The notes: generated from the letters alone by a model not told the origin. Shown: positions 8,840 to 17,758, counted from the stretch's first letter. The stretch: 64,000 nucleotides of DNA from an uncultured Polaribacter sp. (GCF_947497125.1 NZ_CANMFI010000001.1:496001-560000); one strand, 5' to 3'. Made by a program: numbers and translations.

Positions 8840-10204
8840 TTATTTTAATTTTTCTAATAAATCTGATAAAGAACAATTTAATTGTTCTCCTGAAATCATG
8901 TTTTTTAGAATAAAGTCATCATTTTCAACACCAGAAACAACAAATTCAATTGCTCTACTAGAGACATACTTCCATTGTTTTTTTTGTTGCTTATTACTTT
9001 CACCTAAATCAGGATAAAACTCTGCCTTAATACCATGTTCTCTTAAAAATTTAATGGCTTTCATTTTAGTAAAATCATTAGATGCATCAAAATTTAAGAA
9101 AACAATTTTAGGTTTTGGGTTGTCTACTTTTTTAAACAAGTCTAACTCCTCTAAAACAAGATAAATTCTGTCTAATCCGAAAGAAACACCAACACCAGAA
9201 ACATCTTTTAATCCAAATATACCTGTTAAATCATCATATCTTCCTCCTCCACCAATAGAGCCCATTTTTACACCTTCTGGAGCAGCAACTTCAAAAATTG
9301 CACCTGTGTAATAATTTAAGCCTCTTGCTAAAGTTACATCTATCTCTAAATTAGCGGTTTTTAAACCTAACTCTTTGATTGAATTGATTATAAAACGCAA
9401 CTCTTCTACTCCTTTTGTTCCTTCTTCTGATGCTTGTAACATTGTTGCTAAAGCATCTAAGTTTTCAGAATTTGTGCCATTAAAAGAAAATAATGGTTGT
9501 ACTTTTTTTATGGCATCAGAAGAAATTCCTTTAGATAACATTTCTGTTTCTACTTTTTCTTGACCTATTTTATCTAACTTATCTAAGGCAACAGTAAAAT
9601 CAATTAATTTGTCTTTTGCACCAATGACTTCTGCAATACCAGACAATATTTTTCTATTATTAATTTTGATGGTTGTACCAGACAAACCTAATTTTGTAAA
9701 AACGGCATCATACAACTGAATAAAATCTACTTCTTGCCATAACGACTCGCTACCTACTACATCTGCATCGCATTGAAAAAATTCTCTAAAACGACCTTTT
9801 TGAGGTCTATCTGCACGCCAAACTGGTTGAATTTGATATCTTTTAAAAGGAAATGTAATTTCATTTTGATGCTGAACAACATACCTTGCAAAAGGCACTG
9901 TAAGATCATATCTTAAGGCTTTTTCTGATATTTGAGAAGTAACTTTTAAACTGTTTTTGTTTGATAAAAGTTTCTCGTCTGCTTTCTTTAAAAAATCGCC
10001 AGAATTTAAAATTTTAAATATCAAACGATCTCCTTCTTCTCCATACTTACCCATTAAAGTCGCTGAGTTCTCGAAACTAGGAGTCTCTATTGGCTGAAAA
10101 CCAAATGTTTGAAAACTCTCTTTTATTGTATTGATGATGTAGGTTCGATTAGCAACTTCGGTCGGCGAAAAATCTCTGGTTCCTTTTGGAATGCTTGGTT
10201 TCAT
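8840..10204 (-). CDS. hisS: Histidyl-tRNA synthetase
   Basis: 454 aa class II aminoacyl-tRNA synthetase. Motif 1 region KGTRDFSP at the N-terminus, motif 2 (RYQIQPVWRADRPQKGRFREF, near residues 122-142), the HisA motif (LARGLNYYTGAIFEV) and motif 3 (GVGVSFGLDR, near residue 338) are all present. The C-terminal anticodon-binding domain covers about residues 360-454. It charges tRNA-His. The 112-nt upstream gap shows only a near match to the -7 consensus (GATATTTG at about 10298-10305, minus strand). Confidence 0.98.
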   Translation of the reverse strand: MKPSIPKGTRDFSPTEVANRTYIINTIKESFQTFGFQPIETPSFENSATLMGKYGEEGDRLIFKILNSGDFLKKADEKLLSNKNSLKVTSQISEKALRYDLTVPFARYVVQHQNEITFPFKRYQIQPVWRADRPQKGRFREFFQCDADVVGSESLWQEVDFIQLYDAVFTKLGLSGTTIKINNRKILSGIAEVIGAKDKLIDFTVALDKLDKIGQEKVETEMLSKGISSDAIKKVQPLFSFNGTNSENLDALATMLQASEEGTKGVEELRFIINSIKELGLKTANLEIDVTLARGLNYYTGAIFEVAAPEGVKMGSIGGGGRYDDLTGIFGLKDVSGVGVSFGLDRIYLVLEELDLFKKVDNPKPKIVFLNFDASNDFTKMKAIKFLREHGIKAEFYPDLGESNKQQKKQWKYVSSRAIEFVVSGVENDDFILKNMISGEQLNCSLSDLLEKLK

Positions 10205-10316
10205 TAAATAGTTTTTAGTTTTTGGCTTTTAGTTTATGGTGAAATCACTCATAACTTAAAACTCAACACTTGTCATTATGAATTGCGGATACAAATATCG
10301 TGAAAATTATACTTTT

Positions 10317-11255
10317 TTAAAGTTTCTTGAAGCTTTTATTTTGATGTCTTAAACTATATAAAGAAGCATTTAACTCGAAACCTAATAAAAGTATTATTGA
10401 ATTTAACCAAACAAAAAGCATCAATATTAAAAGGGTACCAATTGAGCCATATAATTGATTGTATTGCGCAAATTTAACAACATAAATTCCGAATAAATAA
10501 AATGTAAATAAAGAAACTACAGTAGTTAAAAGTGCCCCAGCAGAAAAAAACTTGGTTTCTTTACCTTGTTTGGTACCATATCTAAATAATAATGCAACAA
10601 TTGTAAAAATCATCATTAAAAACAAGAGTCCTTTTCCTAAAAAAAACAGATTTAAATCGTTGGTATTAAACCAACCTTTTTCATCAATCTTAGACAAAGC
10701 TACTTGATATAAAATAAGTGAAATTATAGTTACTATTAAGAAAAAAGACATCAACAATGAAACTCCTAAAGAAATAAAGTAACTTTTAAATACATTTCTA
10801 ACATCTGTAACATGATAAGAATATTCGAAACCTCCAAAAATTGCATTAACACCATTGGTCATTAAGAAAATCGACAATAAAAAACCAAAAGAAAGTAAGC
10901 CTCCGTATTGATTGTTTATAATATCTACCAGAACGGTATTAACAGCATCGAAGGTTTGCGGAGGTAAAATTTCTTTAATAAAAGAGAATAATCCTTCCTG
11001 AAAACCTTCTATAGGTATGTATGGTATTAATGTTAAAATGAATAATAAAAAGGGAAATACTGCCATAAAAAAACTGAATGCAATACCGCCAGCTCTTGTT
11101 GTTAATGCTCCTCTAACAATACCAACTGTATACATTTCTAAGACATCGTATAAAGTCATTCCTTTTAAACCTGGTACTTTTATTTTTTGCAAGAAAGTCA
11201 CCAAAATATTTAAAATTGGTATTTTTTTTAACTTTTCTTCAATTTCTTTACTCAT
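10317..11255 (-). CDS. YihY/BrkB family inner-membrane protein
   Basis: 312 aa with about six hydrophobic segments. The YihY/BrkB signature (AGGIAFSFFMAVFPFLLFIL) lies near residues 58-77 and a second conserved region (NQLYGSIGTLLILMLFVWL) near residues 266-284. The family is widespread; it was once called RNase BN, but that assignment was withdrawn and the function is not settled. It starts 2 nt after the stop of the pentapeptide-repeat gene, so translation is likely coupled. The whole nadC-pentapeptide-yihY set reads as one operon. Confidence 0.88.
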   Translation of the reverse strand: MSKEIEEKLKKIPILNILVTFLQKIKVPGLKGMTLYDVLEMYTVGIVRGALTTRAGGIAFSFFMAVFPFLLFILTLIPYIPIEGFQEGLFSFIKEILPPQTFDAVNTVLVDIINNQYGGLLSFGFLLSIFLMTNGVNAIFGGFEYSYHVTDVRNVFKSYFISLGVSLLMSFFLIVTIISLILYQVALSKIDEKGWFNTNDLNLFFLGKGLLFLMMIFTIVALLFRYGTKQGKETKFFSAGALLTTVVSLFTFYLFGIYVVKFAQYNQLYGSIGTLLILMLFVWLNSIILLLGFELNASLYSLRHQNKSFKKL

Positions 11256-11257
11256 TA

Positions 11258-11830
11258 TTAACGTATGATAATTTTATGTTTTAGTAACAATCCATCAACC
11301 GTATCTCTACTAAACTTTGCTCCTTTTAACTTATTTTCTTCAGGATTAATTCCAAAATTAGTCGCTGTCAAAAAATCTGACTTTTCTAAATTGCTATTCT
11401 CAAAAATAGCATTTTTTAAATCGCAATTACCAAAAAAAGAATTTGTTAATGTAGTTTCTGTAAAATCTACTTCTTGTAAATTACAATCTTTAAATTGGGT
11501 ATTTGGTATTTTTAGCTGATAAAAAGAGGCTAAATTTAACAAACAATCTTTAAAACTGACCTGTAATAAAAAAGGGTCTACTTCATTAAACTTTACACCT
11601 ATCATTTTGCAATTAGTAAAAACTACATCTTTAAAGGCGGTGTCTTTTACAATCGTATTGCTAAAGTTACAATCTATAAATTCACACTCTACAAACTGAA
11701 TATTAGAGGCATGTACATTTTCGAAATTACAGTTTTTAAATGTACAATTATCGTACTCCCCTTTCTTAATTTTTGTTTTGGTAAAATCTATTTTTGAATA
11801 TATTTCTGTATCAAAATAATTGTGCGTCAT
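11258..11830 (-). CDS. Pentapeptide-repeat protein (McbG/Qnr-like fold)
   Basis: 190 aa made almost entirely of tandem five-residue repeats of the A(D/N)LxF type with frequent Cys in the first position (for example FKNCNFENV, FIDCNFSNT, FGNCDLKNA). This builds a right-handed quadrilateral beta-helix, as in McbG, MfpA and Qnr, some of which mimic DNA and protect gyrase. Whether this one binds gyrase cannot be told from sequence. The final ~25 residues (KFSRDTVDGLLLKHKIII) match the C-terminal capping helix and strand common in McbG-like proteins. It sits between nadC and the yihY-like gene. Confidence 0.88.
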   Translation of the reverse strand: MTHNYFDTEIYSKIDFTKTKIKKGEYDNCTFKNCNFENVHASNIQFVECEFIDCNFSNTIVKDTAFKDVVFTNCKMIGVKFNEVDPFLLQVSFKDCLLNLASFYQLKIPNTQFKDCNLQEVDFTETTLTNSFFGNCDLKNAIFENSNLEKSDFLTATNFGINPEENKLKGAKFSRDTVDGLLLKHKIIIR

Positions 11831-11860
11831 TGCTGTATTTATGTAAAATTAAAGCACGCT

Positions 11861-12718
11861 TTAAATTGCTTTTAAACTCAAATCTAAATTATAAACAGAG
11901 TGTGTTAATGCGCCCGAAGAGATAAAATCTACTCCACATTCTGCATATTTTCTAATGGTTTTTTCATTGATACCACCAGAAGATTCAGTTAAACAGGTAT
12001 CCCCTATTAAAGCAACTGCTTTTTTGGTATCTTCATAATTAAAGTTGTCAATTAAAATTCTATAAACACCTTTATTCTTTAAAATTTCTTTAATTTCTTC
12101 TATACTTCTCGCCTCTACAATTATTTTTATATCTAAACCTTTGTCTGCTAAATATTGTTTTGTTTTTGTAATTGCAGCTGTTATTCCGCCAGCAAAATCG
12201 ATATGGTTGTCTTTTATCATTACCATATCATACAATGCGAATCGATGGTTTTCACCGCCACCAATTTTTACCGCCCATTTTTCTAAAGCTCTAATACCTG
12301 GGGTTGTTTTTCTGGTATCTAAAACTTTCGTTTTTGTACCTTTTAATAAATTAGCAAAAAAAGTAGTTTTTGTTGCTATTGCACTCATTCTTTGCATGGC
12401 ATTTAACACCAAACGCTCTGCCATTAAAATCGATTGTGATTTACCTGAAACATGAAAAACAACATCTCCAAAGTGAACCTTTTCACCATCATTTATAAAG
12501 GTTTCTACTTTTAGATCTGCATCTACATAAGCAAAAACTTGTTTTGCAAATGCTACTCCTGCTATAATTCCTTCTTCTTTTACCAAAAGTTTTGCTTTAC
12601 CAGTTGCTTCTTTTGGAATACAAGAAAGCGATGTATGATCTCCATCTCCAATATCTTCTCTAATAGCATTGGCAATTATTAACTCTAGTTCTTTTTCAAA
12701 TTGTTTTTTTGATATCAT
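11861..12718 (-). CDS. nadC: Nicotinate-nucleotide pyrophosphorylase (carboxylating)
   Basis: 285 aa. This quinolinate phosphoribosyltransferase makes nicotinate mononucleotide from quinolinate and PRPP in NAD biosynthesis. Characteristic segments are GDGDHTS (near residue 23), LDTRKTTPGIR (residues about 134-144), KIGGGENHRFAL (near 152) and MVMIKDNHID (near 166), which supply the PRPP and quinolinate contacts. No nadA or nadB is adjacent in this window. It leads a likely three-gene operon with the pentapeptide-repeat and YihY-like genes. Confidence 0.97.
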   Translation of the reverse strand: MISKKQFEKELELIIANAIREDIGDGDHTSLSCIPKEATGKAKLLVKEEGIIAGVAFAKQVFAYVDADLKVETFINDGEKVHFGDVVFHVSGKSQSILMAERLVLNAMQRMSAIATKTTFFANLLKGTKTKVLDTRKTTPGIRALEKWAVKIGGGENHRFALYDMVMIKDNHIDFAGGITAAITKTKQYLADKGLDIKIIVEARSIEEIKEILKNKGVYRILIDNFNYEDTKKAVALIGDTCLTESSGGINEKTIRKYAECGVDFISSGALTHSVYNLDLSLKAI

Positions 12719-12823
12719 ATTTCATCTATTCTGATGTAAAAATAACAATGATTTTCATTTTTTTACTACTTCTGATGTTTTTATGTATTAAAACTAATAA
12801 ATTTGTGCCGACAATATTGTCTC

Positions 12824-12870
12824 CTCGAGCGCAGTCGAGAGGTTTTAATAAGGTTCCGACTGCGCTCGAC
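12824..12870. repeat. REP-like inverted repeat in the rlmH leader
   Basis: Two 12-bp arms, CGAGCGCAGTCG (12826-12837) and CGACTGCGCTCG (12857-12868), are exact reverse complements around a 19-nt loop. The element is far more GC-rich than its surroundings. I recall this core as a common dispersed intergenic repeat in flavobacteria. It ends about 10 nt before the rlmH ATG, so it must lie in or very near the rlmH leader. A decayed relative is at 38759-38805. Confidence 0.7.
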
Positions 12871-12880
12871 CAGACAACAA

Positions 12881-13354
12881 ATGAAAATTAAATTACTAGC
12901 CATTGGTAAAACTGACAATAAAAATTTAATTCAATTGATTGATGAATATCAAAAGAGATTAAAACATTATATAAAGTTTGAGTTAGAAATTATACCCGAC
13001 ATAAAAAATGTAAAAAATTTAAGCGAAGTTCAGCAGAAAGAAAAAGAAGGTGATCTTATTTTAAATAAATTACAAAATACAGACCAATTGGTTTTGTTAG
13101 ATGATAAAGGAAAACATTTTACCTCTATCGAATTTTCTAAATACCTTCAGAAAAAAATGAATGCAGGAATCAAACAACTGGTTTTGGTAATTGGTGGCCC
13201 ATATGGTTTTTCTGATGCTGTATATGCTAAATCGACAGGAAAAATATCTCTTTCTAAAATGACATTTTCTCACCAAATGATTCGTTTATTTATTGTTGAA
13301 CAACTATACCGAGGTTTTACTATTTTAAAAAATGAACCATATCATCACGAATAA
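12881..13354 (+). CDS. rlmH: 23S rRNA (pseudouridine1915-N3)-methyltransferase RlmH
   Basis: 157 aa from the ATG at 12881, the normal RlmH length. A longer frame from 12803 runs through the REP-like repeat and adds residues of no family resemblance, so I reject it. SPOUT-fold hallmarks are visible: LLAIGKTD at the N-terminus, LVIGGPYGFSDAVY (SAM-binding knot, near residue 101) and the C-terminal EQLYRGFTILKNEPYHHE. The enzyme methylates a pseudouridine in helix 69 of 23S rRNA on the assembled ribosome. Confidence 0.96.
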   Translation: MKIKLLAIGKTDNKNLIQLIDEYQKRLKHYIKFELEIIPDIKNVKNLSEVQQKEKEGDLILNKLQNTDQLVLLDDKGKHFTSIEFSKYLQKKMNAGIKQLVLVIGGPYGFSDAVYAKSTGKISLSKMTFSHQMIRLFIVEQLYRGFTILKNEPYHHE

Positions 13355-13408
13355 AATTAATAATAGTATTTCTTCTCAAATTTTAAAATTGAAGGAATAA
13401 AAACTTTG

Positions 13409-13416
13409 TAACTTTG
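13409..13416 (+). promoter_or_regulatory. Candidate promoter for rdgB/HAM1
   Basis: TAACTTTG (13409-13416) matches TAnnTTTG and has a TTG at 13389-13391, 17 bp upstream. The ATG follows at 13439. Confidence 0.5.
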
Positions 13417-13438
13417 ACTATCAAATACAACCAATAAA

Positions 13439-14020
13439 ATGAAATTAGTTTTTGCTACTAACAATCTAAATAAACTAAAAGAAGTACAAGAAATGTTGCC
13501 AAGTTCTATTGAATTATTGAGCTTAGAAGACATTAATTGTTTTGATGAAGTAGCCGAAACAGAGACTACTTTACAAGGAAATGCTAAACTTAAAGCAAAT
13601 TATATTACAGATAAATTTGGTTATAATTGTTTTGCAGACGATACAGGTTTAGAAGTAGATATTTTAGAAGGTAAACCTGGCGTTTATTCTGCAAGATACG
13701 CTGGCGTACCGACAAACTCAGAAAATAATATGCAAAAATTATTAGCTGAATTAAATGATAAAGAAAATAGAAAAGCACAATTTAGAACGGCAATTTGCTT
13801 AAATTTAGACGGGAAACAAACTCTTTTTGAAGGAGTTTGTAAAGGAGAAATTTTAAGTAAAAAACAGGGTGAAAAAGGTTTTGGCTACGACCCTATTTTT
13901 AAACCTGTAGGCTTTTCAAATTCTTTTGCTCAAATGAAATCAGAAGAAAAAAACAAAATTTCTCACAGAGGAATTGCAATTCAGAAGTTAGTAGATTTTT
14001 TAACAGACTATAAATCGTAA
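13439..14020 (+). CDS. rdgB: RdgB/HAM1 family non-canonical purine NTP pyrophosphatase
   Basis: 193 aa. It hydrolyses dITP, XTP and related damaged nucleotides to monophosphates, keeping them out of DNA and RNA. The family motifs are clear: [12 protein letters not shown] (residues 4-15), [10 protein letters not shown] (near 64), [12 protein letters not shown] (near 77) and KGFGYDPIF (near 147), which bind substrate and Mg. It has its own promoter element and is followed, 71 nt later, by an ABC permease with no known functional link. Confidence 0.96.
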   Translation: MKLVFATNNLNKLKEVQEMLPSSIELLSLEDINCFDEVAETETTLQGNAKLKANYITDKFGYNCFADDTGLEVDILEGKPGVYSARYAGVPTNSENNMQKLLAELNDKENRKAQFRTAICLNLDGKQTLFEGVCKGEILSKKQGEKGFGYDPIFKPVGFSNSFAQMKSEEKNKISHRGIAIQKLVDFLTDYKS

Positions 14021-14091
14021 GTTTGTGTTTTTTAGCAAAAACAAATGTTTGATGTAAGTTATTTAAACTTTGCCAAACCAGATATGCATAT

Positions 14092-15120
14092 ATGAAACAA
14101 AAGAAGTACACAAAACACTTTATAATTTTATCAGTTTTACTGGTTTTTTTGTTTGTTATTAATATCAGTTTAGGTTCTGTTTCAATACCGTTTAAAGATA
14201 TTTTTAACACCTTATTAGGCGGTGTACCTTGTAAAGAAAGTTGGGAAACCATTATCTTAAATTTTCGTTTACCAAAAGCAATTACCGCTGTATTGGTAGG
14301 TTCTGGCCTCTCTATTTGTGGATTATTAATGCAAACGTTATTCAGAAATCCGTTAGCAGGGCCTTTTGTATTGGGTATCTCTTCTGGCGCCAGTTTAGGT
14401 GTTGCCATTTTAATTTTAGGAACAACTATTTTTGGCGGTTTTTTATCAAACAGTTCAGCAGCCTCATTTTCTTTACCAATTGCAGCAAGTCTTGGTGCTT
14501 TTTTAGTTTTATCAGCAGTTATTATTGCTGCAAATAAAGTTAGAAATACCATGTCTATTTTAATAATAGGGTTAATGTTTGGTAGTTTAACTGCGGCTAT
14601 AATTAGCGTTTTAGCTTATTTTTCTGAAGCCGCTCAAATACAACAATACCTATTTTGGTCTTTTGGAAGTTTAGGTAATTTAACTTGGAATGAAATTGGC
14701 GTTTTTGCAATTATTTATAGCATCGGAATTATAGGATCAATCGCTGTAACAAAACCTTTGAACAGTTTTTTATTGGGAGAAAATTATGCTAAAAGTCTCG
14801 GAATTAATGTAAAGAAAAGTAGAAATATTATTTTAATAATTACCAGTATTTTAACAGGGGTAATTACTGCTTTCTCGGGCCCAATTGCCTTTATAGGACT
14901 TGCTATACCTCATGTAGCTAGAATGTTATTTTCTAGCGCCAACCACAAAATATTATTACCAGCAACAGCTTTAATTGGTGCTATTGCAATGTTAATTTGC
15001 GACATGATTGCACAATTACCAACTAGTGAGTTTACATTGCCAATAAATGCAATTACTTCTCTATTAGGCGCACCTGTTGTAATTTGGCTACTTGTTAGAA
15101 AAAAAAGAACTTTTGTGTAA
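14092..15120 (+). CDS. FecCD/BtuC family ABC transporter permease
   Basis: 342 aa with about nine to ten membrane segments. Family features are LRLPKAITAVLVGSGLSICG-type first loop (here FRLPKAITAVLVGSGLSICG near residue 57), LAGPFVLGISSGASLG (near 88) and the GPIAFIGLAIPHVAR coupling region (near 265) that contacts the ATPase. The family imports iron-siderophores, haem or vitamin B12. The ATPase gene follows directly. No periplasmic binding protein is encoded nearby, so the substrate is uncertain; the PduO-type adenosyltransferase 11 kb away is only a loose hint toward cobalamin. Confidence 0.93.
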   Translation: MKQKKYTKHFIILSVLLVFLFVINISLGSVSIPFKDIFNTLLGGVPCKESWETIILNFRLPKAITAVLVGSGLSICGLLMQTLFRNPLAGPFVLGISSGASLGVAILILGTTIFGGFLSNSSAASFSLPIAASLGAFLVLSAVIIAANKVRNTMSILIIGLMFGSLTAAIISVLAYFSEAAQIQQYLFWSFGSLGNLTWNEIGVFAIIYSIGIIGSIAVTKPLNSFLLGENYAKSLGINVKKSRNIILIITSILTGVITAFSGPIAFIGLAIPHVARMLFSSANHKILLPATALIGAIAMLICDMIAQLPTSEFTLPINAITSLLGAPVVIWLLVRKKRTFV

Positions 15121-15124
15121 AGTG

Positions 15125-15132
15125 TATATTTG
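15125..15132 (+). promoter_or_regulatory. Candidate -7 element ahead of the ABC ATPase
   Basis: TATATTTG matches TAnnTTTG and begins 5 nt after the permease stop codon. If used, transcription would start near 15137, just ahead of the unusual start region of the ATPase. It may be fortuitous in such AT-rich DNA. Confidence 0.35.
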
Positions 15133-15157
15133 AAATTTATCAACTAAAAATAAAAAA

Positions 15158-15955
15158 ATCAAACATAATAAAGAAAATATAATTTTAGAAACCGAAAAAT
15201 TATCGATTGGTTATCACAACAAAAAAGAAGATCTAATTCTTTTTTCTGATGTAAACCTGTCTATAGAAAAAGGAAAACTGATAACTATTCTGGGTAAAAA
15301 TGGAATAGGGAAATCTACGCTATTAAAAACACTTTCTAAGGTTCACAAACCAATATCTGGCGAAGTTTTACTGAATCAAACAAACATTAAAAATTTTTCA
15401 GAGAAAAAAATAGCTAAAAAATTAAGTTTAGTGTTAACAGAAAAATTGCCAGAGAGCCAATTAACAGTTTATGAAATTATTGCTTTAGGCAGACAGCCTT
15501 ACACCAATTGGATTGATACACTCTCTGATATTGATATTGAAAAAATAGAGACTGCCATCAAAAATACAGAAATAGAACACCTTAAAAACAAGTATTTTTA
15601 TCAATTAAGTGACGGTCAATTACAAACAGTTTTAATTGCAAGAGCCTTGGCACAAGATACCGAGATTATTATATTAGACGAACCTACTGCTCATTTAGAC
15701 ATGCATCAAACACTAAAAGTTTTTTCTTTATTAAAAAAATTAGTCACAAAAACTCAAAAAACGATCATTATATCATCACATGAAATTAATTTAAGTATTC
15801 AATTAGCAGATCAAATTATTCTTTTAAATGATCAATTTATAACCTCGGGATCTGCTGAAGAATTGACTAAAAACAATGCATTTGATAATTTATTTCCAAA
15901 AAATCTTATTAAATTTAACAAAACCTTACAACAATTTGTAATCAACAAAAGTTAA
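15158..15955 (+). CDS. FecE/BtuD-type ABC transporter ATPase with no canonical start codon
   Basis: A full ABC ATPase is encoded in one frame, open from 15134 to the stop at 15953-15955. It has Walker A (GKNGIGKST, at about 15292-15318), the Q-loop region (LSLVLTEKLPES), the signature motif LSDGQ, Walker B (IIILDEPTAHLD) and the switch His (SSHE). The only normal start codon in frame is a GTG at 15431, which would delete Walker A and is therefore wrong. Between the upstream TGA and Walker A there is no ATG, GTG or TTG. The ATC at 15158 is my placeholder because it precedes a plausible N-terminus (KHNKENIILETEKLSIGY). It pairs with the permease upstream, ending the transporter operon. Confidence 0.8.
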   Translation: MKHNKENIILETEKLSIGYHNKKEDLILFSDVNLSIEKGKLITILGKNGIGKSTLLKTLSKVHKPISGEVLLNQTNIKNFSEKKIAKKLSLVLTEKLPESQLTVYEIIALGRQPYTNWIDTLSDIDIEKIETAIKNTEIEHLKNKYFYQLSDGQLQTVLIARALAQDTEIIILDEPTAHLDMHQTLKVFSLLKKLVTKTQKTIIISSHEINLSIQLADQIILLNDQFITSGSAEELTKNNAFDNLFPKNLIKFNKTLQQFVINKS

Positions 15956-15960
15956 ATTTG
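15953..15960 (+). promoter_or_regulatory. Candidate -7 element for the M28 peptidase
   Basis: TAAATTTG matches TAnnTTTG. It overlaps the stop codon of the ABC ATPase and lies 37 nt before the ATG at 15998. Confidence 0.4.
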
Positions 15961-15997
15961 GAGTTATTTTTATTTAAACAACTATATTCTAAAACCA

Positions 15998-17035
15998 ATG
16001 AAAAAATTATTTTACCTTTTTGGCTTATCAATTTTTGTAGGCTGTTACACTGTTAAAAACAATACAGAAAAAGACAACAATAAAAATTATGCTGCAAAAT
16101 ATGCCTCTACAATTACTGCAGAAGACCTAAAAACTCATTTATACATATTTGCTTCTGATGAGTTTGAAGGAAGAAATACAGGTGAACTAGGGCAAAAAAA
16201 AGCAGTTAATTATTTAAAAGACTTTTATGTAAATCAAAAAATTGCCTCTCCGTTAGGTAAAGACGATTATTTTCAGGAAGTATCATCAGAATGGTTAAAT
16301 AAAAATGCACGTAGAGGAACATTAAAAGACTCAGAAAATGTTTTGGCTTTTATCAAAGGTTCTGAAAAACCAGATGAAGTTATTGTAATTTCTGCCCATT
16401 TAGATCATGAAGGTGTAAAAGACGGAAAAATTTACAATGGTGCAGATGACGATGGCTCTGGATCTATGGCTATTTTAGAAATAGCAGAAGCATTTAAGAA
16501 AGCGGTAAAAGACGGAAGAAGTCCTAAAAGATCTATTTTATTTTTACATGTTACCGGAGAAGAAAAGGGTTTATTGGGGTCTAAATATTATACAGAAAAC
16601 CCAACATTCCCTTTAGCAAACACCGTTTGTAATTTAAATATCGATATGATTGGTAGAATTGATGAAGCGCACGCTTTAGATACTAATTATTTGTATTTAA
16701 TTGGTTCAGATAAGTTAAGTACAGAGTTGCACGAAGTATCAGAAGAAATGAATACGAAGTACACCAATATTAATTTAGACTATACTTATAATGATGAAAA
16801 CGACCCAAATCGTTTTTATTACAGATCTGACCATTACAACTTTGCAAAACACAATGTACCCGTAATTTTTTATTTTAATGGTACTCATGAAGATTATCAT
16901 AAGCCTTCAGACACACCAGACAAAATTGAATACGACTTATTAGCAAAAAGAACCCAATTAATATTTTACACTGCTTGGGAAATTGCCAATAAAGAAACCA
17001 GAATTATAGCTGACAAAGCCGAATTAACGGAGTAA
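15998..17035 (+). CDS. M28 family zinc aminopeptidase, lipoprotein
   Basis: 345 aa. An SPII signal peptide ends at lipobox FVGC (Cys16). The two-zinc M28 site can be read: SAHLDHEG (His and Asp, near residue 131), GADDDGSGS (bridging Asp, near 148), TGEEKGLLGS (general base Glu and ligand Glu, near 188), NIDMIGR (Asp, near 214), and a late His in FNGTHEDYH (near 301). M28 peptidases remove N-terminal amino acids; this one is probably anchored in the cell envelope to use peptides. A symmetric terminator separates it from the convergent msrA. Confidence 0.92.
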   Translation: MKKLFYLFGLSIFVGCYTVKNNTEKDNNKNYAAKYASTITAEDLKTHLYIFASDEFEGRNTGELGQKKAVNYLKDFYVNQKIASPLGKDDYFQEVSSEWLNKNARRGTLKDSENVLAFIKGSEKPDEVIVISAHLDHEGVKDGKIYNGADDDGSGSMAILEIAEAFKKAVKDGRSPKRSILFLHVTGEEKGLLGSKYYTENPTFPLANTVCNLNIDMIGRIDEAHALDTNYLYLIGSDKLSTELHEVSEEMNTKYTNINLDYTYNDENDPNRFYYRSDHYNFAKHNVPVIFYFNGTHEDYHKPSDTPDKIEYDLLAKRTQLIFYTAWEIANKETRIIADKAELTE

Positions 17036-17053
17036 AAACAGCTTTATAATTAG

Positions 17054-17086
17054 AAAAAACACCTCATTATTAATGAGGTGTTTTTT
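17054..17086. terminator. Bidirectional terminator between the M28 peptidase and msrA
   Basis: A perfect hairpin with arms ACACCTCATTA and TAATGAGGTGT is flanked by an A run on the left and a T run on the right, so it works for both convergent genes. Confidence 0.88.
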
Positions 17087-17107
17087 ATTGATTAAAAGTA
17101 AAAATAC

Positions 17108-17758
17108 TTACTCTTCCGATTTAAGTAAGGCTGGAAACTTTTTCTTAAAACGATTTAATCTTGGTATCGAAACTGCTTTTACATAAGATTGATTTGGGTT
17201 TCTACGCTCAAAATTTTGATGATATTCTTCCGCTTTGTAAAACTTTGTAAACGGCATTACTTCTGTAGCAATTTTACCATCATAAATATCTTTATTAAGT
17301 TTACTAATAGCATTTTTTATAATATTCTTTTCTTGATCAGAGCTGTAAAATGCTATTGATCTATATTGAGAACCATAATCTGGATGCTGACCGTTTACCG
17401 TTGTTGGATCATGAGAACCAAAAAATACAGTTACTAGGGTTTTAAAAGACACTATTTCTGGATTGTAATAAACGGCTACAGCTTCTGCATGGCCTGTATT
17501 ACCAGACCCTATTGATTGATATGTTGGGTTTTTCGTAAATCCGCCAGCATAACCAGAAACAGCCTCTTCTACACCAATAACACTCTCAAAAATAGCTTCT
17601 ACACACCAAAAACAACCGCTCGCAAAATAAGCAACTTTAAGTGTTTGCGTTGTCTGTTTATCATCAATAATATCATTTACCGAAGGAGTCGAAAATGAAA
17701 AAGTATTGAAAGAAAAAAAGATAAAATTTACAATTAATAAAGATTTAAAAACGTTCAT
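17108..17758 (-). CDS. msrA: Peptide-methionine (S)-S-oxide reductase
   Basis: 216 aa. An N-terminal hydrophobic Sec-type signal (residues 1-23, FKSLLIVNFIFFSFNTFSFS) suggests export to the periplasm. The catalytic GCFWCVE motif is at residues 48-54 (active Cys49), followed by GYAGG (near 71) and GHAEAVAVYY (near 89). It repairs oxidised methionine (S-epimer) in proteins. The thioredoxin-recycling Cys of longer MsrA forms is not evident at the C-terminus, which ends in a Lys-rich tail. A TATCTTTG box lies about 70 nt upstream. Confidence 0.95.
   Translation of the reverse strand: MNVFKSLLIVNFIFFSFNTFSFSTPSVNDIIDDKQTTQTLKVAYFASGCFWCVEAIFESVIGVEEAVSGYAGGFTKNPTYQSIGSGNTGHAEAVAVYYNPEIVSFKTLVTVFFGSHDPTTVNGQHPDYGSQYRSIAFYSSDQEKNIIKNAISKLNKDIYDGKIATEVMPFTKFYKAEEYHQNFERRNPNQSYVKAVSIPRLNRFKKKFPALLKSEE

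Noticed and set aside
12803..12880. Longer N-terminus for rlmH
   Set aside because: It is read through the REP-like repeat and has no resemblance to RlmH; the ATG at 12881 gives the normal length.
13899..14552. 217-codon minus-strand frame across rdgB and the ABC permease
   Set aside because: It lies antisense to two well-supported genes and has a Lys/Pro-rich composition typical of a shadow frame.
15130..15143. TTGAAATTTATCAA as an Fnr box before the ABC ATPase
   Set aside because: It overlaps the -7-like element and lacks the CTTAAAATA flank shared by the two cbb3-cluster sites.
15431..15955. Short ABC ATPase starting at the GTG at 15431
   Set aside because: It would lack Walker A, although an intact Walker A is encoded upstream in the same frame.
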